NCBI RefSeq assembly: GCF_051014685.1
Contig: NC_135055.1
Coordinates: 7,924,001-7,988,000, forward strand
Direction: 5' to 3'
Length of the DNA: 64,000 bases
From: Ptiloglossa arizonensis
Lineage: Eukaryota; Arthropoda; Insecta; Hymenoptera; Colletidae
Of the stretch, positions 24,518 to 36,120 are shown piece after piece. Every line of letters begins with the position of its first letter. The stretch's first letter is position 1. A model generated the notes under the pieces. That model searched no databases, was not told the DNA's origin, and was given only the letters and a program-made list of their open reading frames with translations. The translations under genes and the position numbers were made by a program.

Positions 24518-25257
24518 CTTCTTTCAAGCCTGATATTTCATCGATTCTACATAACTCACCGACGAAAGTGATTCTCTAAGTAGCGTGTAAGCTCGGCGAA
24601 CTTTTTCCAACTGTTTGCCGAACGACGTTTTACATTTCGAGGGAACTTTTTTCAAGTTCCTGGGAAGAACGGGAGGGCAAAGGAAAAAGAAAAAAAAGGA
24701 AACCGACGGAAAAATAGCGCGGATAAGAAAGAAAAGTGGCAGGAAGGGAAGCGAAAGAGTCGTACTAATTGTTACGATCGATGCGCCGATAATTAGGTTG
24801 CGGGATCGACGATAAACCGTCGAACCCAGCGAAACGCTGCGAGGGGGGCGTGTGGGGAGGGGCTGGAAGCAATTATGCAAGGAAAAGGTGCCGTGTCCAT
24901 GTCATTGGCCGACATATAGGACGTTCGCGTTAATAGCGTTTTCCTTGCAAGTGACACGTGTCAGCGAAAAATAGAAAAGGGAAAAGTTTCAGCACATGGC
25001 GGATGAAATTAATAATTTTCAATACTTTTTGCCGAAAGTTGCAGTCTCGTTCGGTATACTTCGCGCCCGAGTAAATCGAAACACTTAGCAATACCGTATT
25101 TATTACCAGCTGCGGATGAGATTACGTGATGCGTTAAATATAATTCTCGTTTTATCGTGTACAGGGTGGTCCGTGAGAAATGGAACCTTTCAGCGGGTTC
25201 AGGTTCCAAAGTATGGAGAAATTTTACGGAAACTGTTCAACTATTACGTGTCGTACA
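24518..25257. other. no gene seen
   Basis: Contains a polypurine stretch at about 24670-24750 (AAAGGAAAAAGAAAAAAAGG) whose complement gives a hydrophobic minus-strand frame (24524-24880). The F-rich run there is simply the polypurine tract read backwards, so I do not call it a gene. Confidence 0.5.
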
Positions 25258-25780
25258 AAGAATTTTAGTATTACAACTAACGCTGGGTTATCGATACACT
25301 ATAGTTTCTCTTCAGAAGTCAAAATATAAAAGTTTCTTTACCCTAAGAAAAATAAATCCCTGGGAAATTTACCAATTCGTTCGTAATTTTATTTCTCACG
25401 TATGGTTTAGTTTGAGTGATAATTAATTCCCAGACATAAATTCTCAAGAAATTCACACGCCACTCGCAGAATTTTAGAATTACAACTAACGTTGAGATAT
25501 CGATACACTATAGTTTCTCTTCAGAAGTCAAAATATAAAAGTTTCTTTACCCTAAGAAAAATAAATCCCTGGGAAATTTACCAATTCGCTCGTAATTTTA
25601 TTTCTCACATATGGTTTAGTTTGAGCGATAATTAATTCCCAGACATAAATTCTCAAGAAATTCCTGTACCCAAAGAAAACTAAATCCCTCAAAAATTTCC
25701 CAATTGGTCGGCAATTTTATTCGTTTCGTATCGCTTGGTTCGAGTGTTAATTAATTCCCGGCTATAAATTCTCGAGGAAT
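25258..25780 (+). repeat. 209-bp direct tandem duplication plus partial third copy
   Basis: TTACAACTAACG starts at 25271 and 25480. Both copies continue through GATATCGATACACTATAG-like sequence, TAAATCCCTGGGAAATTTAC and GATAATTAATTCCCAGACAT. A shortened, more diverged third copy starts near 25670 with TACCCAAAGAAAACTAAATC. The first two copies are nearly identical and so recent, the third older. Confidence 0.85.
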
Positions 25781-26260
25781 GTCTTTTCGTAATGTTCGAG
25801 GAATAAAATTCCACGCGACAGAGGGTTGAGGGACCAGTCCCTCTTCGTCGTAACGCTGGAAACAAGTCGGGACAGGAACGTTGGAGTAACGCGGACACCC
25901 TGTATAGGTGCGGCCACTCACGGCAGACTGTAGGTCGTAGGTTGGAGGCAGCGGGACGCCGCTCGAGTTCAATGTGTAGGTACGCCTCACACACGCAACA
26001 GAGGGTGAGTGTATCGAGTGCGCTGGCTGCACGGGGTGAACGTCCCGAGGTGACCGCGTCCCGCACCCTCCAACCTGCAGCGCTTCTGAGAGTCTCCTTC
26101 GGAAACTGGGGCTCGGTTCCACTATGCCAGGCAGCCAGCCGTGCTTCGATCCTTCCCTCTGGCGAACGTGATGACCCCGCCTAGACGCCTCCTGACACCT
26201 CCGACTGAACTGTTAAACGTCCAGTGTTTATCAACAATGCTCGCCAGCCGCTCGAGGTCG
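25781..26260. other. GC- and CpG-rich block, possible promoter or leader exon
   Basis: Base composition differs sharply from the AT-rich neighbours, and overlapping frames are open on both strands (25751-26122 minus, 25942-26184 plus), as expected where stop codons are rare. I see no conserved domain. GGGTGAGTG at about 26004 is a good donor-like site on the plus strand, which would fit a non-coding first exon, but that is inference. Confidence 0.3.
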
Positions 26261-28859
26261 AGTAATTTCGTTTCGGGTGAGGCTTGCTTTTCACTTTCTT
26301 CCTTCTTTTTCCAACGATAGAATTTACCACGAAGGGCCCGGACGATCGAACGATTCCTTATCGAGTCATTCCGTGGGTAATGTCGTTTTCGTGTAGATAT
26401 TACACGTAACCGAAAAGTGAATCTTGACTGGTGCCTAGTCAATAATCTGCAACAATCGTAGCTGAAGAATTATTTTACGGATATCCGAGTAAATATTAAC
26501 TCTTGACCAGGTATACTTAATTATATTTTTATCCAACGTTTGGTATTGTTTTGAATTCTTGAGTTAAACGTTGAATGTTACAATTGAGAAGGGATTTGTT
26601 TGTAGAACGAACACTGTGTGGATAATTTAAGGTCGATTTAACTTATTCGGAGGTGAATTATTATTATTTTTTTTTTTAAATACACTACGATTAAAATTGG
26701 TATCGATTTATGAATATTTATTCGTAATTTTCGTAGCTGCTTCCACGTTAAAATATTTAAACTAACATTGAGACTCAAATTTCGATAATGTAACTTAACT
26801 GACCAGTCCTGTATAGAAACATAAAATGTAAAAGAGGAACTGTCGATTAATATAACATTACATGCAAATCAGCTCGTGTCATTAGTAACACCACTGGTCA
26901 CAATTATTAATTAATCACGAGAAATAATATGACTTCTGTGTTCAATAAAACGTCTATGTTTTGTATTTTATCTCTAATATTTTATTACCCAGGACTTTAA
27001 AAAAATGTGATCCTCCAACAGAGCGTTATTTTCTTCGTTAGGGAACACACTATGAAAAAGCAACTGTACTGTGCAAATGAGTTGCGACACTTTTTTACAT
27101 CCAATCGAACAGAAATTTTACCTTGACTTCAAGGAAAGTTTAAAGGGCCATTTGTGCGGAAATAGGGAAAAATAGATCAGACTGGAAAAATATGTGTCAC
27201 GATAAACAAATTCACGACCCGTTTTATACACGAGTATAGTCGTTCGAAAATTACATAGCTTGTTCGAGCTAGTCGGATAAAGAATGGATATTGACAAAAT
27301 ATTTTATATTCAATATCTAGAGAAGAGAGTCGGTGACGCGTTAATTTTTTTTAATATTTTCTACGACCTAACATCTTTGTTGGAATTAAAATTTCAGTTA
27401 AAATTTTACGATTAAAGTTACCTTTTAATCGTATTTCCTACAATTTCTTCAATTATGTATCTTGCAAGAAACATCGGTCCTTCGTACCAATTTTTTCAAT
27501 ACTCAAATTGGTATTTCCTCGCAGATTTATTCCCACCATTACTTAAAACACCATAATTTGGCTGTTCAGGACGAGTGAGTGCCTACCAAATCACACTGAT
27601 CGATCGGTTTGTCACTTTCTCTCATTTCTCTGAAACGACATAAACGTGAATACCGTCTTTAGCATGATACACAATCGAAGAAAGGCCTTGAATAACCAGT
27701 TAAGTTCGATCCGAATGTACAAACATACACGACTGACTTTCAATTATAAACCGTGACACGATCATTGCTTCGAAGCATCTTACTATCTTCCGTGTTCCCG
27801 TCAGGCCCAAAAATTCTCCCACCTTTCTAAAAAAAAAAAAAAGAAGAAGAAAGAAACAAACCTGCACGAAAGCTGCGAGAGAAATGTGCAAAACGGTATT
27901 ATTTTTCCATCGCCGTTCGTTAAAAATACAGTTTACGGTAGAAATTCCCTCGAAAAGCACTCCGAGTAAATTAAGAGACTATTAAACTAGCAATATTACT
28001 CGAACCTCGGGCGATTAACGCTTAAATTCTGCATGCACGGCACAGAGGATCCCGGGCAAAATCGGGCCGGGATATTATTTCTCAATCATCCTCGCAATTA
28101 AAGCAAAAGGTTTTCGAGCGGTCACTAGTTCGCTAGCTAGAGTCCCGTAATAAATCATCGACCTTGACACATATCGCGGGCGACATACGCGAATATGTGT
28201 CAGCGCACACGAATGAGCACGGTCATGGATGCATTCGAACAGGTTCGCGATACACACCCACACGGATCCGCGTCCAATGGTTGAATGTGTCTATTCAGTC
28301 TGTCTTTGTCACGGGCATCGTGCACAGTCGCATGCTTTATGCACACTTAATTACACGTTATTGCGCTTCGGAGGACACCGTAAAGTTTTCCCTCCTGTGT
28401 ACGCTGGGATCGACGCTGTGTTCGATCAGGTGCGCAATTGTTTCGCGTGGTAGAACGTTCGGTGTAATCCTGATCCCACGAGCGGTGGATCGACGAGGGC
28501 CTCGAGGTCGTAGGTGACGTTACTGTTCCCAGTATTTGGAACATTGGTCCGTCGTTGGTAACGCACGAGTCTGACTATCGATGGGGGCTTAAGAGAACCG
28601 TCTCGAAAGGAACGAGGGTCCTGAGGGTTAGGATCGATGACTCAGCCTTGGTGATGTAGGCTACTAAACCGAGGCCTACGAAGAGTGCCATTTATTGGTC
28701 TCTGTTGGATTTAGACCCCTTCGTGACGCACGATCGCTAAGCTGAGAGAGATACTCTTCCCTTATTTTATGGTATACCCTCTAGTATACGGATCTCTCGA
28801 GTTTACGATAGTATCTACTCTTATCGTCCGGTTTTGAACCGTTAAGATTGTGAATCTCG
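26261..28859. other. 2.6 kb without a recognised gene
   Basis: AT-rich to 28000 with runs of A/T (26670, 27830), then a mixed-composition stretch to 28860. No frame with domain support on either strand. Confidence 0.5.
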
Positions 28860-29345
28860 ATGAAAAAGTATACCCACACCTGGAAAGATAACTCCTGGGG
28901 ATACTTTTCTTAAAGAAGCAATGAGAAAGTGTACCTAGAGCTGGAAGGATAACTCCTGGGGATACTTCTCTTAAAAGAAGCAATGAGAAAATGTACCTAG
29001 AGCTGGAAAGATAACTCCTAGGGATACTTTTCTTAAAGAAGCAATGAGAGAGTGTATCTAGAGCTGGAAAGATAACTCCTGGGGATACTTTTCTTAAAAG
29101 AAGCAATGAGAAAGTGTACCTAGAGCTGGAAAGATAACTCCTAGGGATACTTTTCTTAAAAGAAGCAATGAGAAAGTGTACCTAGAGCTGGAAAGATAAC
29201 TCCTAGGGATACTTTTCTTAAAAAAGCAATGAGAAAGTGTACCTAGAGCTGGAAAGATAACTCCTAGGGATACTTTTCTTAAAAAAGCAATGAGAAAGTA
29301 TACCTATAACTGGAAAGATAACTCGTAGGGATACTTTTTCTAGAG
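28860..29345 (+). repeat. 61-62-bp minisatellite, eight copies
   Basis: CTGGAAAGATAACTCCT or a close variant occurs at 28880, 28941, 29003, 29064, 29126, 29188, 29249 and 29310. Each unit continues GGGATACTTTTCTTAAA and GAAGCAATGAGAAAGTGTAC. Inner copies are nearly identical, edge copies more diverged, a usual sign of unequal exchange. Read on the minus strand it gives a repetitive open frame (28762-29106), but the unit length changes between 61 and 62, so the frame is not kept and it is unlikely to be coding. Confidence 0.9.
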
Positions 29346-31492
29346 AATTTACAGAGAGTATGGACAATGTTGAGTTTCAAGCCTTCAAAGGCTACCGAAC
29401 ACGTCCGATTCGATTATGATTCGCAATTACTTTCAGAGATCAACTTCTCAGGCTGGTACAGTAGATCAGGATGAAAGATACACGGTGAAGATGCAACTGT
29501 GACACTGATAAGTTAAAATGGACCGAATTTGTAGAGTCAAACGAATGTCTCCAACTTGGATGATGACTGAGAGAAAGTCCCAAGTATTTTGTCAGAGTTA
29601 CTAAAAATGGTTCCCAAATTCATGTGATCTGTTACGATAGGCAATTCCTATAACTAAAGGGTATTATTATTTCGGTGTTGCTATGAGACACTTTTTTACA
29701 GTATTGTTGATGAGTTAGATCTCAGGTGTTTCAAGGAACAACCTAGCAGCCCTGTGTTACTAGTTACTAACTACTACTAATTGGTACTAATTACTACCTA
29801 ACTGGTTGTTTCAACATGGGACACTGTCAAGTACAAGCAAAGAGCCTACGCGGGCTAAGGAAGGAAGAAGGGTAGAATGATTGAAAACTTGTTATTTGCT
29901 GAACTAATTCTTCCAGTGGGCTGAAGATAGCGATGATTAAGAGCTAACTGAATTCGAAGTTGGTTGATTGATCTTTCGCTTTCAGAGTTCTTGTGTACAC
30001 TCTGCGTGCGTGAAACGACGTTTGTCGTTTAGTTTAGTTATGTTTGATTAAGTGACTCTTCGTGATTGTCTTTCTCAGTGTCGTTGACCGAGCGTCTCCA
30101 AGAGAAAACAATAAATTTGTGAAATAGCTAAAACTTCCGCCTTTTCTGAGTTTATTCAGTCCATTTATTCGAGTGTCCTATCTCGATACTTGTGATATAT
30201 GGATTCTAACGAGCTAACAGAATTTATCAAAGTGATTCCTCTATGTCTTTGCAGTTCTTGGAAAAATATTCTCTCTGATGACGAATGTCGAGAACAAATT
30301 GAAATCGTAGAATCGACCATAAATTCTAAATTGAATTTTGTAGGATTTCCTTTCCCTTATTTTGTTTCAACTTCACGAGTGACACGTTAACTGAATCTTA
30401 TATAGTTCGTGAGAAGTGTACTAGGTGATTCTTAGCTGACATTTAAAGTTGTAGATGTTCCTACCTGTTTACCCTCATTTCTTCGCGAGAAATTTTTTAA
30501 TCGATTATTCTAAACATTTGCAGAAGCTGTTTTAAAAGTACAACAAATATAGAAAATGTTACGAAGAGTATTCACCATAGAAATTATTTTTCTGACTGGC
30601 ACACTTACAAGTATTTATGGGATTAGACAATAGAGGGTAGCTAACGATGATCTATCGTAAGATTTCTTTAAAATAGTTTACAATTTGTCGTGAAGTCATG
30701 AGCTTACACAATTCATATACAAATCTAAGCAGTAGCTATAAGATTCGAAAGGCTTTCGTCAGAGAGAAAGAATTTATCGACTGTCTAGACAGGTCAAATG
30801 GTTATGGCAACTGTCAGCGTTTGACTCAGACCGAACAATCCAATCAAGTGACTCTCCTCCTTATTATATAATACTCGTAGAAACGAATTTATCATTATAC
30901 TTTCATGCTTGAGTAATATTTGAGGTTTCGAGCTTTTTAATCACCTTTGTCAGGTTAATCGATTTATGATAAGTACAAGTTATTTTAGAGTTAATTGTTT
31001 AAGCTTGGGAAGAAAGAATTTATCAATCCCTTTTTGTTCATTAACGTGAATTTTTTTTCTAAAACTACCCTTAAAGGGTTTCCTCCCAATGCTATTTCGA
31101 AAACTGTTAGAGGTAGAAGAAAGTTTTTGAAACAAATTCATCATGTTTTCTTAAGTGAAAACATGGTTTATACACCGGTTAAAAAATTGATAAAATATTA
31201 CTTGTACTACGTAAATTTCTAAATTTTTAACAAGAAACTGAACTATTTTTCAAGAAATCCTTTAATTTTCTTATTAATTTCCCTTTACTGTATGAAAGTA
31301 CTTATACGGAATTTGTTAAATATCCAATACTTTTGAAAGCAGTATTAGAAGGTTGAGGGAGGGGGTAATTTTACCTCTTAAATTTAACTTGTTGCCACTA
31401 AAAAAAACATGTGTCCCTCAGTGTATTTTGTTTTCTCACTCATTAAAGCAACAACAGAGATTCTCGTAGAGAATAATCGACGTTACATTTAT
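29346..31492. other. no gene recognised
   Basis: Includes short repeats of ACTACTAATTGG type at 29760-29810 and a possible polyadenylation-like AATAAATTTGTG at 30110. Frames at 30199-30390 and 30995-31222 are short and unsupported. Remnants of a retroelement are possible but I see no terminal repeats or reverse transcriptase motifs. Confidence 0.45.
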
Positions 31493-31704
31493 CGAGGTTC
31501 TCGCGCAATCATCGATGTCACATTTAACGAGGTTCTCGCGCAATCATCGATGTCACATTTAACGAGGTTTTCGCGCAATCATCGATGTCACATTTAACGA
31601 GGTTTTCGCGCAATCATCGATGTCACATTTAACGAGGTTCTCGGTCAATCATCGATGTCACACTTAACGAGGTTCTCGCGCAATAATCGTTACATTTAAC
31701 GAGA
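31493..31704 (+). repeat. 35-bp tandem repeat, six copies
   Basis: CGAGGTTCTCGCGCAATCAT begins at 31493, 31528, 31563, 31598, 31633 and 31668, each followed by CGATGTCACATTTAA, with a partial seventh at 31700. Variation is limited to TTCTCGCG/TTTTCGCG/TTCTCGGT and CATTT/CACTT. The unit contains the palindrome ATCGAT. Confidence 0.9.
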
Positions 31705-31729
31705 CTCTAACATCTACTGCTCTCCCAAA

Positions 31730-31753
31730 CACTACTACTACTACTACTACTAC
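31730..31753 (+). repeat. (ACT)n microsatellite
   Basis: About seven ACT triplets in a row just past the 35-bp array. Confidence 0.85.
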
Positions 31754-34145
31754 ATTAAGCAGTCAAAACACCACGTGACACTTGAGATCGTACAGTGCGA
31801 CGAAAGCTATGGAACACCGAGAGAATAACGCGAGTAGAGCCATCACGGAAGTGGGGGGTTATCGTTGTCATCGTTCTCGAATTAATCGAGTAGCAAGTTT
31901 TCTCGTTTGTCGCTCGCGCGAGAGAACAGACAAACTTCGCGGAAAGTGTATGGACACGAACGACATCATTGCTCTCGCTTCCAACGAATATTCCTCGAAA
32001 CTACTTGGTGAATTCTCCTTCGATTCCAGTCGGTTTAAATTCGTTTCGAAACGGCGAAGTTTTCTCATTAGGTCGCGCGAGTTCCTTTTTTCGCTCCTTC
32101 GCAGACGGTTCTCGTCGCGCGTTCGCGAAGCTCCACGCGTTCGATCAAGCGGAAAGAGGAATCGTGCGAGCGGAACGACGAAACGGCGCCGAAATGTTGC
32201 TTCAGCTGGGAGCCCAGAGTTGTGTACGCAAGTGGCGTCTCACCGAACACATTGAAAACGCATTATTAACGGGACAATGCGGCCCATTTCGCGAGACGAG
32301 TGACGCAACGGTTTTGTTTCACCAGAAGAATTCTTCCTTCCTTCCGATTTCGGCTACTTCCGTTTCGAATTGGTAACGATGGGAACACCGAGCTGGACAA
32401 GCAAGGAGAGCAATAGACATCTCAGGCTATTTTCATGATTTGGAAATTATGATTCCTTTAGATTTTGCTGATACACGTATACGACAATACGATTATTTTA
32501 TTCCTTTATTTAACGCAAATTGAAGTGCATATATATAGAGAGAGGAAAGATTCGATAACTTAACTGCTTGGTACAAGGAGAAGATAAAAGGTTGTCCAAT
32601 ATAATATGAAATGTATACGTGAGTTTGTTTTTTTCCCAATAGAGGAACTCTTGCGAAATAATAACCATCAGATAAATCATTTCAGTTTTTATTAAACCTT
32701 CCGAACCATCTGCGGTCATACCTTTGATTGATATAGCTTGTCTGTTATCGAATAATCACTCTGCTATAAATTTTCGTGCTGCCAACGGTTAAATCAGTCA
32801 AGGTCAACGTAAGATGTATGCACGTGTCAGTCCGGCATTTGTCACACACATTCGACGATGATTCTGAAAATATTTAAAACGACAGAAAATGTAGCTTTAA
32901 AATTTCTTTTCGATGTAACAGTAAATGTGGAACTCTTCGCGAAGAAGCCATGTGGGATTAATAAACGTCATAAGAAATCCCGCCGATATACAGCTCGAAA
33001 CATTTCATTTAATTACTCGATAACCTCCAGAGAACCGCAGTCCACAGGTTCGAGAAATACAAATTAATAATCGGTAAAAATATTTTCGACTTGTCTCTCC
33101 GACACGAACCAACCTTGGAGAACCGTACCAAATACACTGAACGCAAACTCGTGAACGCAAACTCGCAGATTTTCCACCGAGTGTCGCTCCTCTCCGAAAT
33201 ATATTCGAACTAATTTCAAAATCGACCGAAATGCTTCCGAAACAGTGTCCCTGCCGTGAAGAATTATTCGAGATTTCCCCGGCGAGGTATTTTTGAATTT
33301 CCACACCGAAAAAGAAAAGTGGAAATGGATTCGTGTTTGACGACCTAACCCTGTTTCACGCGGCTGCGATACACCTAGGTGCAATACCATCGTCGGGTAG
33401 CGACAGCAAAAACTGGACGAGCGGGCTCGTGTTGATTTAACCTTGACACGAGTCGCGCCAAAAATCAAGCGCTCGCCTCGCGGATCGTTAAAACTAGGGA
33501 GGTACTCGAAACGAAATTCAAAACGGCGCGATAACGATGCCCGCGGAGGCAGGTGCACCGTGCTGCGTTAATCGATCGATAGATTACGTAATTATCTCTC
33601 GACGTTTCCGGCACGCGGGATATTAATCGGGCGTTGTTTCGCGAAACAGAACCGCCGAGGCGCGCCTCCGTGCATGCTCGTGTCCCGGCTGGTAGAATTT
33701 CAAGAGTTCCGCGCATCGGTAACCTGACCCAAACCGAGATCCATATAACCTGTGTTCGTGTCAAGGCGAAAGGGGCCAACACTCTCGACTGACCTACATC
33801 GGCCGATCACACTCCCACCCGTTCTGTCGGCTTCGACCCCGTTCGCGACCCGGCTACCCACCTGCACTCCTCGCCAGACCTTCCCGAGCAACGCTCCGCG
33901 CGGCCTGGGCTCGACATTTTTCCAACACACGTACACATGCGCGCGCGAGCGCCTGCTGGAACGAAATCCTTCGAAACAGTACCTCTTCTGCATAAAGGGT
34001 ATTCTAGTGTGGACTGCAATTTTTTAGACGTTCTTTCAGATCTCCTAAAACAAAACGGTAACGCGTTCTTGTATCGGGTTTACATACGTCTCTTTCGTCT
34101 ATATTTTAGAAGTATGCACATGTTTTTACTTGCAAGGAGAATCAA
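31754..34145. other. GC-richer DNA, no gene established
   Basis: Open frames of 99-164 codons overlap on both strands (31782-32255 plus, 31969-32376 plus, 33064-33558 minus, 33465-33782 minus). They are rich in R and S, as any reading of CGA/TCG-rich DNA would be, and none shows a domain, a signal peptide or a consistent splice structure. The 33660-33990 part is the most CpG-rich and could be a promoter or an untranslated exon. Confidence 0.4.
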
Positions 34146-34915
34146 ACTTGTTAGAGTTACGGTTACTTCGATACTAGGTTGTCAGGTCTGGATTAGGTCT
34201 GGGTTAGGTTCGTATCTCAGAAGTATACACAATTTTTTTCGTGTAAGAAAAGTATAAGTTATAAGAGTTATGGTTACTTCGATACTAGGTTGTCAGGTCT
34301 GGGTTAGGTCTGGGTTAGGTTCGTATCTCAGAAGTATACACAATTTTTTTCGTGTAAGAAAAGTATAAGTTATAAGAGTTATGGTTACTTCGATACTAGG
34401 TTGTCAGGTCTGGGTTAGCTCGGGGTTAGGCTCGTATCTCAGAAGTATACACAATTTTTTTCGTGTAAGAAAAATATCAGTTATAAGAGTTATGGTTAGT
34501 TTAATACTAGGTTGTTAGGTCTGGGTTAGGTCTGTATTTTAGACGTATATATAATTTTTTTCGTTTAAGGAAAATATAAGTTGAAAGCATATACAATTTT
34601 TTTCGTATAAGGAAAATCAAAGTTATAAGAGTTACTTTAATACTAGGTTGTTAGGTCTGGATTAGTTCTGGGTTAGGTTCATATCTCAGAAGTATATACA
34701 ATTTTTTTCGTTTAAGGAAAATCAAAGTTATAAGAGTTACGATTACTTTAATACTAGGTTGTTAGGTCTGGATTAGCTCTGGGTTAGGTTCATATCTCAG
34801 AAGTGTATATAATTTTTTTCGTTTAAGGAGAATCTAAGTTGAAAGTACATACAATTTTGTTCGTTTTAGGAAAATCAAAGTTATAAGAATTACGGTTACT
34901 TTAATACTAGGTTGT
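34146..34915 (+). repeat. 111-bp tandem repeat, about seven copies
   Basis: ACTAGGTTGTCAGGTCTGG or variants occur at 34173, 34284, 34395, 34505, 34642 and 34753, and ACTAGGTTGTTCGATAAG at 34905. Spacing is 110-111 bases except 137 and 152, where an additional AATTTTTTTCGT segment is inserted. Each unit also holds GGGTTAGGT, TATCTCAGAAGTAT and CAATTTTTTTCGTGTAAG. The first three copies are nearly identical; later ones are more diverged. Confidence 0.9.
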
Positions 34916-35219
34916 TCGATAAGCTTTGTCGTTCGAACTTATCGAACAACTTATTACTACACACTTGGGGTACGAACTTCCCCTAATACGACTAATTGGG
35001 GAGCTTTGTGGGAAATGAGCCCGTAAGTCACGAATTTAGTTATTGGGTGGGAAGTTTCTAGTATTTTTCGCGAATATATACTTCCTTGAAATATAAAATA
35101 TGAATTTATTCTGCCGACATTATTGTCCCATTAAACATAACTTTGAGACCTGAAGAATGTTAGTGCTTGTTGGATGCATTCTACTCACAAGGGAAGGACC
35201 TTGAGTCGTCAACCTCGAT
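34916..35219. other. spacer with a solo mariner-like end
   Basis: Continues from the last repeat unit with GATAAGCTTTGTCGTTCGAA and GAACAACTTATTA, a short palindrome matching the ends of the nearby mariner-like elements. No gene. Confidence 0.5.
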
Positions 35220-35430
35220 TATTAGGTTGTTCAATAAGTTTTGTCGTTCCATAAAACTTATTGAACAGTACTGTTCAATATAGTACAATGTAGTAACAAT
35301 AAGTTTGTACATTGAACAGTACTGTTCGATGTAGTATTGCTCAATAAGTTTGTAAATTGAACAGTACTGTTCAATGTGGTACTGCTCAATAAATTTTATG
35401 GAACGACAAAATTTATTGAACAATCTATTA
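35220..35430. mobile_element. mariner-like miniature element
   Basis: Begins TATTAGGTTGTTCAATAAG and ends TTATTGAACAATCTATTA, with TTTTGTCGTTCCATAAAACT near the left end and GGAACGACAAAATTTATTG near the right. The interior is built from repeats of TTGAACAGTACTGTTCAAT. Shorter relative of the element at 24029-24517. No transposase. Confidence 0.75.
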
Positions 35431-35667
35431 CGTAGACTGTTCTCTGTTGAAAATGCCTTCATGCTTGTCACGATATCGTCCGTTCAGATTATTCGAAATG
35501 AAAAATTCGAAAACTATTTTATGCAGTATGAAGGTGGTTGCAGCCGATAGTAGAATCGTAAGAAAATATCGAAAATGAAAAATTTGAGATTTACTTTAAA
35601 GTCGAACTAACGTTCTCTTGCTGTTTTCCATCTTTAGTGTGTTAAAAAGAATAGTAAAAAGATTGTG

Positions 35668-36120
35668 TTGAAAATTCTGTAAAAATTTCATGTTAATTGA
35701 TCGACTAGAACTTGAGATATCGTGGCAATCATTTGAAGTAACGTGGTTTCGAGAGAATCGTGTTTAAAGTTTTTCACACCGAACAAATATATTTACGATT
35801 AATCTGCCAGCCCAGGATCATACATCTATACAGTGGTGTTATCGATTTCCATGAAATGTCCTTCTTCTAGTACGAGGCACGTGAACATTTCTTCCTCGCC
35901 TCCTTTTTCTATGCAACATTGATATCAAACTGATACAAAACTGGTAGATCAATTTCACACATTAAACATCTCCACTCGGACCTTTGCTTTGCTCGACGGT
36001 CGAAACTAAACTAAACACGACGAATGCTTCGATAAATACCCGAGGTAGGCTAACAGGCCGTGGAGAGTGTCCCTTTTCAAAGTCAAAATCCTCTGATAAT
36101 GTAAACCGAGGAGAGCTTGG
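35668..36120 (+). repeat. dispersed repeat, copy 2
   Basis: Direct-orientation partner of 23157-23600. It has an extra segment near 35815 (TCTGCCAGCCCAGGATCATA) absent from copy 1, whereas copy 1 has extra bases near 23400-23430. Both copies lie close to a mariner-like element, on opposite sides of it. Confidence 0.75.

Noticed and set aside
24524..24880. 118-codon minus frame with a hydrophobic run, membrane protein-like
   Set aside because: The hydrophobic run is the complement of a polypurine tract; no support beyond that.
28762..29106. 114-codon minus frame of repeated KVSPGVI/LPALDTLSHC
   Set aside because: It is the minisatellite read backwards. Unit length alternates between 61 and 62, so a repeat protein frame is not maintained.
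31782..32255. 157-codon plus frame rich in R and S
   Set aside because: Overlaps another open frame of similar length on the same strand and one on the other; looks like chance in CpG-rich DNA.
33064..33558. 164-codon minus frame
   Set aside because: It sits in CpG-rich DNA where several frames on both strands are open. Arginine/serine-rich composition is that of CGA/TCG-rich DNA, with no domain.
34146..34900. GGGTTAGGT strings suggesting insect telomere (TTAGG) DNA
   Set aside because: They are spaced once or twice per 111-bp unit and are not consecutive TTAGG repeats, so this is an ordinary tandem array.
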